64,000 bases of DNA from Deltaproteobacteria bacterium. GTDB taxonomy: Bacteria; Myxococcota_A; UBA9160; UBA4427. The translations under genes were made by a program, and so were the position numbers. The notes beneath the pieces were generated by a model. That model made no database searches, was not told the DNA's origin, and saw only the letters and a list, made by a program, of their open reading frames with translations. Where the stretch lies: positions 62,001-126,000 of the forward strand of contig JAJDAO010000039.1 in NCBI GenBank assembly GCA_029261835.1, read 5' to 3'. This document shows positions 1-7,930 of this stretch, in pieces. Every line of letters begins with the position of its first letter. The stretch's first letter is position 1.

Positions 1-432
1 CTGAATCTGCTGGCCGACCTGCAAGACGAGCTCGGACTCGCGTACCTCTTCATCACACACGATCTCGGCGTCGTGCGCTATCTCGCCGACCGTGTGGCGG
101 TGATGTACCTGGGGCAGATCGTCGAGTCCGGTCCCACCGAGCAGATATTCAGCTCGCCCCAACACCCCTATACCCAGGCTCTGCTGGCGGCCGTGCCGTC
201 GGCCGATCCCGGGCGGCGCAGCGGCGCTCCCCCGGTGAGCGGGGACGTTCCCTCACCCTCAAGTCCGCCACCGGGCTGCCGTTTTCACACCCGCTGCCCA
301 CATGTGACCGAGCGCTGCCGGCGTGAGATGCCCCAGCCCGTCAGCCTGGACGACCGCGTCATCCGATGTTTTCTCGCCTCGCCCGGCGGCGGCGCTGCCG
401 AGGGGGCCGGGCAGGGCGGGGAGAACCCGTAG
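1..432 (+). CDS. Oligo/dipeptide ABC transporter ATPase, C-terminal part
   Basis: The gene starts before the window and 143 codons are visible. The protein opens just before the switch-histidine motif ([20 protein letters not shown]), which places it after the Walker B box of an ABC ATPase. It ends with the extension typical of the peptide/nickel transporter subfamily ([12 protein letters not shown], then GCRFHTRCP with paired cysteines and a proline-rich tail). In the OppF/DppF family this cytoplasmic subunit hydrolyses ATP to drive peptide uptake. The matching permease and binding protein would lie upstream. The fold assignment is secure; the substrate is not determinable here. Confidence 0.9.
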   Translation: MNLLADLQDELGLAYLFITHDLGVVRYLADRVAVMYLGQIVESGPTEQIFSSPQHPYTQALLAAVPSADPGRRSGAPPVSGDVPSPSSPPPGCRFHTRCPHVTERCRREMPQPVSLDDRVIRCFLASPGGGAAEGAGQGGENP

Positions 433-524
433 GGCTTCTCGGAGTCAGTGCCCAGTCGGCCACCAGCAGAATTAAGGCCGGCCGCCCGACTGGTCGATGA
501 GGTCGAAGTCAAGGAGAGCATCGG

Positions 525-1484
525 ATGCACGATCGACCCAAGGTCGGAGAGATCCTGCTCCAGGCGGGCCTGATCGACGAGCTGCAGCTCAAGGCTGCTC
601 TCGGGGAGCAGACACGCTGGGGGCGTCGCCTCGGTGTAGCGCTGGTCAAGCTCGGCTTCGTAGAGGAGCGGAACCTGACGCGCGCCCTGGCGGCCCAGCT
701 CGACTTGCCGGTCGCGAGGCTGGCGGGCAAGCGCATCCGCCAGACTGTATTGGATCTGGTGCCCGCGGCGGTAGCGGAACGGAGCATGGTGGTTCCGCTC
801 TTCGTCAAGAAGGAGGCAGGCGCGGCGTCTCTCTTCCTGGGCATGGAGGATCCGAGCGATTTGGCCGTGCTGGACGAGCTCTCGTTTCGTACTGGCATGC
901 AGGTCAAGCCGGTGATGGTCTGCCCTTCAGAGCTTGCTGAGGCCATCGATCTCTACTATCGCCACGCGGCGCCCGGCGAGTCGCCCGATGCCTCTGATGG
1001 CTTGGGTGCCGCCGACGATCTGTGGAGCACGCCCGAGCTGGAGCTGGACGAAGAGAGGACGGAGCCGGTGATCGAAGAGTATCCGGCCGAAGCAGTGCCA
1101 GTGCAGTCGAGCAGTGCGGAGCGTGTCATCACGTCGGGAACCGAAGAATTGGTCCTGCACTGGACGCCGCCCGAGACCGACGATGTGATGGACGTGACGG
1201 AGGAAGAGACGTTGCCCGATGTCGAAGACGCGTCCACGCATTCCGCTGTGACGTCGACTTTGCATTCGGAGCATTCGGACGAAAGACGCGCCGTGCTCCG
1301 TGATACCGCCGTCGAGCCGTCACGGGGCGGTGGGTCGACTGGAGCCCCGAGCCCCTATGAGCTCAAGACTCGCCAGATTCTTCGCGCTCTGACTCAGCTC
1401 CTGATCGAGAAGGGCGTGATGACGCGAGAGGATTTCCACGCTCGGGTGCGCGATCTCCAGGAGACCGAGTCCGAGCGCCGATGA
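525..1484 (+). CDS. Stand-alone MshEN (GspE N-terminal) domain protein
   Basis: A 319-residue protein. Residues 5-150 match the MshEN/T2SSE N-terminal fold: VGEILLQAGLIDELQLKAAL, then GVALVKLGFVEERNLTRALA, and a C-terminal half with a DPSDLAVLDELSFRTG-like segment. In type II secretion and type IV pilus ATPases this domain precedes the motor, and some versions bind c-di-GMP. Here no ATPase follows. Residues 150-275 are an acidic, Glu/Asp/Ser/Thr-rich linker, and residues 277-319 form a helical tail (YELKTRQILRALTQLLIEKG). An AAGGAGAG ribosome binding site sits about 7 bases before the ATG. I infer an adaptor or sensor role; the partner is unknown. Confidence 0.8.
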   Translation: MHDRPKVGEILLQAGLIDELQLKAALGEQTRWGRRLGVALVKLGFVEERNLTRALAAQLDLPVARLAGKRIRQTVLDLVPAAVAERSMVVPLFVKKEAGAASLFLGMEDPSDLAVLDELSFRTGMQVKPVMVCPSELAEAIDLYYRHAAPGESPDASDGLGAADDLWSTPELELDEERTEPVIEEYPAEAVPVQSSSAERVITSGTEELVLHWTPPETDDVMDVTEEETLPDVEDASTHSAVTSTLHSEHSDERRAVLRDTAVEPSRGGGSTGAPSPYELKTRQILRALTQLLIEKGVMTREDFHARVRDLQETESERR

Positions 1485-1616
1485 TCCTCCTCCCTTGACA
1501 CCAACACGAGACGCGGCAACCTGCCGCCCTCGCATCACTTGTACCCAGTGGGCGGATCTGGTGCTCTCGTGTGCTGGAACCGGGAGTCTGGGTCGCGACC
1601 GGAACGGAGCAGCAGC

Positions 1617-1925
1617 ATGCGACTCGAGTACGCCATCGAACTGTCGAAGATCGAAACCCCTCGCTTTTCGGTAGAAGCGGTAGAGGGGATCGGCAAGCTC
1701 TTCACGCTCGCCACGCTCGTGCTCAATGTGCTGGACATCAAGGACACAGCCGAGATCGTCTTTCACGGCTTGAACCCGGAAGATCCTGAGCGCAAGATCG
1801 CCGGCTTCCGAGAGATCATGGAGAGCTGCACTGGCGGCGATTCTGTGCGCTTCGAAGAGGGGACGAGCGGTCGAGTTCCCGGATCTTCCAGCTCCTTCCA
1901 ATGGCTGATCGTGCGTCGTGCCTGA
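1617..1925 (+). CDS. Hypothetical protein, about 102 aa
   Basis: I do not recognise a family. The frame shows strong G/C preference at third codon positions and begins MRLEYAIELSKIETPRFS. An upstream in-frame start at 1539 exists, but the codons before 1617 (Arg/Ser/Gly-rich) look non-coding, so the internal ATG is preferred. The protein is predicted soluble with mixed alpha/beta character and no signal peptide. It stands alone between the MshEN gene and a lipoprotein gene. An antisense frame covers the same DNA with poorer composition. Confidence 0.5.
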   Translation: MRLEYAIELSKIETPRFSVEAVEGIGKLFTLATLVLNVLDIKDTAEIVFHGLNPEDPERKIAGFREIMESCTGGDSVRFEEGTSGRVPGSSSSFQWLIVRRA

Positions 1926-2226
1926 TGCGGGTCGTCCTCTTCGCTGGGCCCACGACAGAGGCGCGCGGACAGAGGCCGGGGCATCGCGGTGTTGCTGCGC
2001 AAGGAGACGCTCGAGCTTGCATTCGGTTGGCGGTGGTGACTTCGGCTGAACTGTGACATCCTGCTCCAGTGAGGGGCGGCGAGGCGGCCCCGAAAGCCCC
2101 TCGGCACTTCGCCGATAGCGGGCGATTGTGATCCCAGAAGCCCAGTGCGATGTGAAGAACGGCTGTTTGCGTCTGGCAGCGGTCTCGCATTGACTCAGGT
2201 TTCAGGCCGATGACATGGAGTACCCG
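1926..2226. other. Intergenic stretch, no gene recognised
   Basis: About 300 bases between the hypothetical gene and the lipoprotein gene. I see no RNA gene, no repeat and no convincing terminator. Confidence 0.5.
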
Positions 2227-3030
2227 ATGCGCAGCGAAATAGCGAAGAGAAGGGCCCGACGAGAGGAGCGAGGCGTTGTCTCGATCGCACTCGGGCTGAT
2301 CGTCATGATGTTCCTGAGCGGCTGTGCGGGCGCCGATGCCATCGAGCCGACAGAGACCGCCCCGGTGATCGCCCAAGCGGCGGGTGCAGTCTCCTCTGGC
2401 CAGCAAGCGGCCATCACCGGCCAGGTCGTCGAGACCATGGCGACGGGCGGCTACACCTACGTTCAGGTCGACACGGGTCAAGAGAAGATCTGGGCCGCAG
2501 CGCCCCAGTTCTCAGTCGCAGTCGGAGACACGGTCACGGTGCCGCCTGGAGCGCCGATGCGCGGATACCACAGCAAGACTCTGAATCGCACCTTCGACAT
2601 GGTCTACTTCGTCGCGGCCGTTCAGGTGGCGGGTGCCTCCGCTGCCGATCCGCGACCGGGGGACCAGCATTCGGGTGCTCCTCGTGCTTCGCTGTCGGCA
2701 GTGGGCGACGTTTCGGGTGTCGAGAAGGCCGAAGGCGGAAGCACCATTGCCGAGGTCTTCGATCGCAAGAGCGATCTCTCGGGCAAGGAGGTCACCATTC
2801 GCGGCAAGGTCGTCAAGTACTCTCCGCGGGTGATGGGCAAGAACTGGATTCATCTGAGAGACGGCACTGCGGGAGCACAGGGTGGCAATGATCTGACCGT
2901 GACCACCAGCGGAGTCGCGGCGCTCGGAGATGTCATTGTGGTCCGTGGCATGCTCTCGATTGATCGCGACTTCGGCTATGGCTACAAGTACGAAGTAATG
3001 GTGGAAGACGCCAGCATCGTCACGGATTGA
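2227..3030 (+). CDS. Lipoprotein with OB-fold-like domain
   Basis: The N-terminus has basic residues, a hydrophobic stretch (VVSIALGLIVMMF) and a lipobox LSGC, so the mature protein should be lipidated. The C-terminal 90 residues (KEVTIRGKVVKYSPRVMGKN, WIHLRDGT, DVIVVRGML) resemble the OB-fold 'DNA-binding protein' family often found with redox lipoproteins in deltaproteobacteria. A related beta-rich segment (ITGQVVETMATGGYTYVQVD) lies in the first half, so there may be two such domains. ATG at 2227 is chosen because GGAG lies six bases upstream; an ATG at 2215 is also possible. Despite the family name, an exported lipoprotein probably does not bind DNA. Confidence 0.75.
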   Translation: MRSEIAKRRARREERGVVSIALGLIVMMFLSGCAGADAIEPTETAPVIAQAAGAVSSGQQAAITGQVVETMATGGYTYVQVDTGQEKIWAAAPQFSVAVGDTVTVPPGAPMRGYHSKTLNRTFDMVYFVAAVQVAGASAADPRPGDQHSGAPRASLSAVGDVSGVEKAEGGSTIAEVFDRKSDLSGKEVTIRGKVVKYSPRVMGKNWIHLRDGTAGAQGGNDLTVTTSGVAALGDVIVVRGMLSIDRDFGYGYKYEVMVEDASIVTD

Positions 3031-3061
3031 GAGCGACGATGCATACCGGCTCGCGCCGGTT

Positions 3062-4009
3062 TCATCCCCTGCCTCCATCGATATCTCGCCAGCAATCGGC
3101 GAAGTGGCGAAATAGTATCGCGTCGTTCTCGCCGGTCCGATTCTCGTTGCGGTAGAGAGAACGCGTGCCGCGTGTCGTCCACGAATCGATTCGTGAGTAG
3201 CAGTTGTCGAATGGAACGACGTAGCGCTCGACACGATTGCGGGCGAGGTGACCGGCGAACCAGACGTCATCGCAGTAGAAGGCCTGATCGGGAGCGTCGC
3301 TGTAGTCGAAGACGTCGCGCGTGAAGAAGCGCGGCTTGACGAGGAAGCCAGCGCTTCCCTGCATGATCTCAACGCGTTGCAGGTGCTGGATGTGGGTGCC
3401 ATAGAGCGTGTCGCGGCTCTCGGCATGGAAGTTGGCGGGGATCCGAAAGCCCCTGGAACACAGCGCCGCGTCCGGGAGCTTCTGGCTGTGGCTCAGCAAG
3501 GTCTCAAGCATATTCCTCGGGTAGATCTGGTCATCATCGACCACGATGATGCAGGATTCCGGATCGGTCTCGCGCGCGAGAGTCGGGATGAGCTTTGTCG
3601 CCGGCCCGTGATCTTGGTCGCACGCCACTCGTTCGACGCACGACAGCCGCTGTAGGGACTCCGGTATCTCGTACTGGCACTGCTCGCGGCGCGCATAGCG
3701 GGGGATGTTCAAGTAGATGGCGTCGGCACGGCGAGTCTGATCGAGCAGGGAGTTCAGCGTCGGCCCGAGTCGTGCAATGCGATCTGGAATCGTAGTGAGC
3801 GAAAGGACGACGCGAGCGCCGCCCTCGCACCTCGGCAGCGTCTTGTTTCGCTCTTGGAGTGATTCGGAGGCAGTACAGTGCAGGGCGACGAAGCGACTCA
3901 GCTCTTTCATCCTCTGGACGGGTCGGGGTCTACTGACTCTCATAGTCCTCGTCATCCGGGCTGGCTTCGCGCAGTCCAGCTTCGAAACACGGCCGTCGCA
4001 TTGTGGCAC
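3062..4009 (-). CDS. Glycosyltransferase family 2-like protein
   Basis: The protein contains VVLSLTTIPDRIARLGPTLN followed by a DDDQIYP motif (about residues 165-175), the acidic metal and sugar-nucleotide site expected of a GT-A fold, and a later CDDVWFAGHLARN. The start is uncertain: a GTG at 4009 has AGGAG about eight bases upstream, but the first 65 residues are not conserved-looking and internal ATGs exist. No membrane segment is seen, so it is probably cytoplasmic. It is divergent from the next glycosyltransferase gene, which suggests a small polysaccharide or glycan module. Donor and acceptor are unknown. Confidence 0.7.
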   Translation of the reverse strand: MPQCDGRVSKLDCAKPARMTRTMRVSRPRPVQRMKELSRFVALHCTASESLQERNKTLPRCEGGARVVLSLTTIPDRIARLGPTLNSLLDQTRRADAIYLNIPRYARREQCQYEIPESLQRLSCVERVACDQDHGPATKLIPTLARETDPESCIIVVDDDQIYPRNMLETLLSHSQKLPDAALCSRGFRIPANFHAESRDTLYGTHIQHLQRVEIMQGSAGFLVKPRFFTRDVFDYSDAPDQAFYCDDVWFAGHLARNRVERYVVPFDNCYSRIDSWTTRGTRSLYRNENRTGENDAILFRHFADCWRDIDGGRG

Positions 4010-4122
4010 GTAGCTTGCTCCTGCTCAAAGTCTCGCCTCCCCCGGAGGTATAGGCGATTCCGAGCGGCCCGCATCTTAGCAGCCGGCGCTCAGCATCGCT
4101 GCTACGATGCCGCGCGCATTCT

Positions 4123-4950
4123 ATGGGCCACCATCTCGTCATCGCTGCCATCTTCAGGCGGGAGAACCCCTACCTGAGAGAGTGGCTTGAATTCCACCGG
4201 CTCGTCGGCGTGGATCACTTCTACTTGTACGACGATGATGGGGGGGCCGAGACTCGAGCATTGCTGAAGCCCTACGTCGAGTCGGGTCTGGTCACCCTGC
4301 ACCCGTGGACCCACCTGGACGGTACGAGGCACGACCGAAAGACGCGATTTCACGGGCGTGACAAGAATCACATGGCGTTCGGCCATGCGGCCAAGAACTA
4401 CCGGCATCGATTCGACTGGATCATGAAGATCGACCTCGACGAGTTCCTGGTGCCGCTCAAGGGCGAGAGTATACCGGCGCTGCTCGAGCAGTACGATCGA
4501 CGGCGTATCAAGGGGATCCGGATTCCGCGCATCAACTTCGGCGACTGCGGGCACCGGACGAAGCCCGAGGGGCTGGTCATCGAGTCCTACACGCGGCGAG
4601 AGGCCGAGCCGTCCGATCACAAGGACCTCGGCAATAACGCGTTTCTCCACTCGAACAGCTTCACCAACAACGCTCATAGTTGGGGCTATTGGTGGTTCAA
4701 GCGAGGTCGTGTCGTGCGCGAGCGAGAAGTTCATGACATGCGTGTGCATCACTATTACACCAAGTCGTTCGAGGAGTATCTCAAACGCCAGAATACGCCC
4801 GGTACTCGGCCGATCAGCGAAGAGGGCTTCCGCGCGAAGAACGCCGGGCGCAACGACGTATTGGACGAGCGTTTGTTGCGCTTCGTGCCGGAAGTCCGTC
4901 GACGTCTCGCCCGGTCGCCGGTCGTGTCGGTAGACGTCGCCGCGCGCTGA
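4123..4950 (+). CDS. Glycosyltransferase family 92-like protein
   Basis: A 275-residue protein matching the DUF23/GT92-like bacterial family: an N-terminal NPYLREWLEFHRLVGVDHFY, a DDDGGAETRALLKPYVESG segment, and the catalytic DxD-type region FDWIMKIDLDEFLVPL near residues 100-115. Late conserved elements include NNAHSWGYWWFKRG and the HHYYTKSFEEYL tail. These proteins transfer a sugar from a nucleotide donor to a surface glycan. No transmembrane segment is visible. It diverges from the adjacent glycosyltransferase, with 113 bases between their starts. The start is a plain ATG with a weak ribosome binding site. Confidence 0.8.
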   Translation: MGHHLVIAAIFRRENPYLREWLEFHRLVGVDHFYLYDDDGGAETRALLKPYVESGLVTLHPWTHLDGTRHDRKTRFHGRDKNHMAFGHAAKNYRHRFDWIMKIDLDEFLVPLKGESIPALLEQYDRRRIKGIRIPRINFGDCGHRTKPEGLVIESYTRREAEPSDHKDLGNNAFLHSNSFTNNAHSWGYWWFKRGRVVREREVHDMRVHHYYTKSFEEYLKRQNTPGTRPISEEGFRAKNAGRNDVLDERLLRFVPEVRRRLARSPVVSVDVAAR

Positions 4951-5028
4951 TCCGCTCGTCTCGGTCCAGCCTCGGCCGGCGGGGCGATTCTGCTTGCTGA
5001 CCACGCATGGCTCAATGGTCGTTGAATC

Positions 5029-5496
5029 ATGATGCCTGAGAACTCGTTCTACTTTGCCTATGGTTCCAATATGTCGAGCGCGCGTCTACGCGCCCGGATT
5101 CCCGGTGCGAGTTCGCTGGGCCGAGCCTGGCTGGCGGACCGGCAGCTGGTCTTCAACAAGCCCTCAGCCGACGGATCGGGCAAGGCGAATCTCAGCTGCC
5201 AGCCGGGCGCGAGGAGCTGGGGTGTGGTCTACCGACTCGCTCCGGCCGATTGGACGAGACTGGACGACTACGAGCCCGGCTATGCGCGCGTGACCTGTAG
5301 AGTCGTGCGGGACGGCGGTCGACGGCTAACGGCGCAGACGTACGTCTTCGAGAGTACAGGCGGGGAGATCCAACCCTTCGACTGGTATCTGGCTCTCCTG
5401 CTGGCCGGGGCCCGCGAACACGACCTGCCGCGCGCCTACGTCGAGACCTTGCGCGCCGTGTCGACAAGCGTCGCGGAGTCGCCGGAATGCTTCTAG
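5029..5496 (+). CDS. Gamma-glutamylcyclotransferase-like protein
   Basis: A 155-residue protein with the fold's signature at the N-terminus (FYFAYGSNM) and the conserved acidic residue in YEPGYARVTC, the position of the catalytic Glu in this superfamily (GGCT/AIG2-like). Such enzymes convert gamma-glutamyl amino acids to 5-oxoproline and the free amino acid. Other family hallmarks are RAWLADRQLVFNK and GVVYRLAPADWTRLDDYE. It is cytoplasmic and full length. Two adjacent ATG codons (5029, 5032) could start it. The next gene begins 29 bases downstream and may be co-transcribed. Confidence 0.82.
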   Translation: MMPENSFYFAYGSNMSSARLRARIPGASSLGRAWLADRQLVFNKPSADGSGKANLSCQPGARSWGVVYRLAPADWTRLDDYEPGYARVTCRVVRDGGRRLTAQTYVFESTGGEIQPFDWYLALLLAGAREHDLPRAYVETLRAVSTSVAESPECF

Positions 5497-5524
5497 CTTC
5501 CGATCGGACAGGCGGAGTCACCCC

Positions 5525-6265
5525 ATGTACGAGCTTGCACCGGGCGTGCACGTCGAGCGATGCGAGATCCGCTTCTACGGCTTCCGACTAGAGACGCGGA
5601 TGGCCGTGGTTCTGCTGCCCGGCGGTGAGTTGCTTCTCTATTCGCCGGTATGGCTCAGCGAGAAACTCCGCGGCGAACTGGATCACCTCGGCCGCGTGGC
5701 CTTCATCCTTTCGCCCAACAAGATTCACAACCAGACGTTGCCCCAGTATCGGGCCGCCTATCCGACGGCCGCGATCTTCGCACCTCCCGGACTACCCAGC
5801 CGCCGCCCGGACATCGAGTTCTCGGCAGTTCTGGCTGCGGAGCCGCGGCCGGAGTGGTCGGGAGTGCTCGATCAGGCGCTGACGCAGGGAAACGTCTTCT
5901 TCTCCGAGGTTCTCCTCTTTCACCGGCACTCACGCACATTGCTGGTGGCGGATTTGGTCGAGAACATCGCTTCCTCGACTACCTCTCGATTTGCCTATCT
6001 GCTCTGCTGGCCGTTCGGGATCCGAAAGCGCCCGATGCCCTCCCCGGAGTTTCGCCTGTATACGCACGACGCGGATGCCGCTCGCCACTCGCTCGCGAAA
6101 GCTCGCGATTGGCCGATCGAACGGATCTTCCTCTGCCACGGAGAGCTGATCGATCGGGACGCCAAGGCCGTCTTCGAAACGGTCTGCGAGGAACTTGTCG
6201 CGGGCGCGAGTAGCCACAGGCACACTGCGAAGCGTGTGCTGAGAGCGCTGGCAGCCCTTCAGTAG
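5525..6265 (+). CDS. DUF4336-type metallo-hydrolase-like protein
   Basis: A 246-residue protein resembling the DUF4336 family, thought to have a metallo-beta-lactamase-like fold. The N-terminal half is LETRMAVVLLPGGELLLYSP, LGRVAFILSPNKIHNQTL and AAYPTAAIFAPPGL. The middle has the LFHRHSRTLLVADLVENI segment, and the C-terminus has IFLCHGELI. The metal-ligand histidines are not fully canonical, so catalysis is uncertain. A GGAG ribosome binding site lies seven bases before the ATG. It probably shares a transcript with the upstream cyclotransferase gene. Confidence 0.65.
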   Translation: MYELAPGVHVERCEIRFYGFRLETRMAVVLLPGGELLLYSPVWLSEKLRGELDHLGRVAFILSPNKIHNQTLPQYRAAYPTAAIFAPPGLPSRRPDIEFSAVLAAEPRPEWSGVLDQALTQGNVFFSEVLLFHRHSRTLLVADLVENIASSTTSRFAYLLCWPFGIRKRPMPSPEFRLYTHDADAARHSLAKARDWPIERIFLCHGELIDRDAKAVFETVCEELVAGASSHRHTAKRVLRALAALQ

Positions 6266-6303
6266 CTGCAAGCCATGGCTCGATCTCCCACGCGCACCAC
6301 CGG

Positions 6304-7083
6304 TCAACGCATCATCTCTCCGCCATTCACCATCAGCGTCTGCCCGGTGATGCTCCGCGCCCGCTCGGATGCCAGCAGGATGGCCGCCTCGGCCACCTCC
6401 TCGTCGGGCACGATTTCGCCTAGCGGGATGTTGTGCGTGATCTCCTCGACGATCGACTCCTGCGAGCGATCCTCCGCCTGGGCACGAATCTTGACGAAGG
6501 CTTGCACGGGTGGGCCCCACATCCAGCTCGGAACGACCATGTTGACGCGGATGCGATGCGCGCCGAGCTCGTCCGCCAGGTAGTACATGGCTGAGAGCAG
6601 GGCGCCCTTGGAGGCGGCGTAGCCCGCCTGCGGAAGTTGGGGCTGGTACATCGACTGTGAACCGATCAGCACGATGGATCCGCCTCCCGCCGCCTTCAGG
6701 CACGGCGCGATGGCACGGATCAACGTCATGCTACCGATCACATTCGTGTCGTAGGCGCGTCGCCATTGCTCGAAATCGCTGTCCTCGAGACCGCCGAAGG
6801 CGGCTTCGTATGCCGCCACCTGCACGACCGCGTCAATGCGGCCGAAGCGCTTCACCCCCAGCTCCGCCAGAGCGCCGCAGTCCTCGGCGCAGGTGATGTC
6901 ACCGCGCGCCCACGCGACGCGTTCGCCCGACGCGTCGAGTTCTGCGGCGGTCTGTTCCAGCACCGACTCGGTGCGGGCGGCCAGGACGACGCTCGCCCCG
7001 TCGCGCAGCGCGAGCCGAGCAACCTCGCGGCCCAGGCCCGCGCCGACACCGGACACGACGACGGTGCGATTCTCGAGAATCAT
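6304..7083 (-). CDS. SDR family NAD(P)-dependent oxidoreductase
   Basis: A classical short-chain dehydrogenase/reductase of 259 residues. The dinucleotide-binding motif SGVGAGLG is at residues 11-18. Catalytic residues appear as Ser142 and Tyr155-x-x-x-Lys159 (GYAASKG), with the structural Asn in DTNVIGSMT (about residue 114). The C-terminus ends in the usual SITGQTLMVNGG element. The substrate is not readable. It is transcribed divergently from a TetR regulator 105 bases away, so that regulator is the likely controller. A terpenoid, steroid or aromatic substrate would be typical of such pairs, but this is inference. Confidence 0.88.
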   Translation of the reverse strand: MILENRTVVVSGVGAGLGREVARLALRDGASVVLAARTESVLEQTAAELDASGERVAWARGDITCAEDCGALAELGVKRFGRIDAVVQVAAYEAAFGGLEDSDFEQWRRAYDTNVIGSMTLIRAIAPCLKAAGGGSIVLIGSQSMYQPQLPQAGYAASKGALLSAMYYLADELGAHRIRVNMVVPSWMWGPPVQAFVKIRAQAEDRSQESIVEEITHNIPLGEIVPDEEVAEAAILLASERARSITGQTLMVNGGEMMR

Positions 7084-7188
7084 GCGGAGAGCTCCTTCTT
7101 CTTGTGCTGCCCGCGCGTGCTGCCCGCGCTGGCGGAGGGTTTACGTTTACGGATATTATGTAATGCTCATGCTACACGAACTGAGCTT
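7084..7188. promoter_or_regulatory. Divergent SDR/TetR control region
   Basis: The 105 bases between the two divergent starts are AT-rich compared with their surroundings. An imperfect inverted repeat TTACGGATATTATGTAA lies at about 7147-7163, with perfect outer arms TTAC/GTAA, directly upstream of the TetR start. This is a plausible TetR operator; no half-site consensus is known for this protein. Confidence 0.35.
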
Positions 7189-7815
7189 ATGTCAATAGCT
7201 CCCTCGCACAGACGCAGCACCGCCGCCGATCGCCCCGCGTGGGCCGGCGACCCACCGCAGCGATCCGCTGCCAAGGCACGCTTGCTCGAGGCTGCAGCCG
7301 TCTGCATCGCACGCGACGGCTTGTCGGCGCTGGGCATCACGGCCGTTGCGAGCGAGGCGGGGGTTAGTCGGCCTACGGTCTACCGCTACTTCAAGGATCG
7401 TCAGACGCTGGTGCAGGCGGCCCTGCTGCACGCGGCGGGTGTGTCGATCCAGGGCATGAGAGATCGTCTGGAGCGCCTGGAGCGACCGGCCGATCGGGCC
7501 ATCGAAGTCGTGCTGACGGCGGTTCGGCAGGTGCCCGATAGCCCCGTACTGGGGGAGCTCTGGAGGGCCGCCACGCTCGACTCCTCTGCGCTGCGCGGAT
7601 TCACCGGCCCGCCGTCGATTGCGCTCAGTCGCGAGGCGATGCGGCCGCTCGTCGAATCTGCCGGCTGGAGCGAGAGCGAAGCGGATGAGGCGATCGAGGT
7701 GATCCTGCGCTTCATCGTCTCTCTGCTCGCGACCCCGGAGCCGAATCGCAGCGAGCCCGAGCTTCGCGTCTTCCTGGTGCGGCGGCTGCTTCCTGCACTC
7801 GGGTTGGTCGGCTGA
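7189..7815 (+). CDS. TetR/AcrR family transcriptional regulator
   Basis: A 208-residue protein. The helix-turn-helix is at about residues 30-75 (AKARLLEAAAVCIARDGLSA, then VASEAGVSRPTVYRYFKDR), the standard TetR DNA-binding unit. The C-terminal ligand-binding half is all-helical and unspecific in sequence. ATG at 7189 is chosen because the HTH begins 30 residues later, as in the family; longer upstream frames run antisense through the SDR gene. Divergence from the SDR gene suggests it represses that enzyme and itself until an effector binds. Confidence 0.88.
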   Translation: MSIAPSHRRSTAADRPAWAGDPPQRSAAKARLLEAAAVCIARDGLSALGITAVASEAGVSRPTVYRYFKDRQTLVQAALLHAAGVSIQGMRDRLERLERPADRAIEVVLTAVRQVPDSPVLGELWRAATLDSSALRGFTGPPSIALSREAMRPLVESAGWSESEADEAIEVILRFIVSLLATPEPNRSEPELRVFLVRRLLPALGLVG

Positions 7816-7930
7816 GCTCAATCCGGCTTTCTCTCGAAGCTCGCGGGTCTCGTATCTCTTCTGTGTCGACACGCTGCTCGGGAACCGGTGACTCGTAGCT
7901 CCTGCCACCTGACTGTGGGATGCTGTCAGG

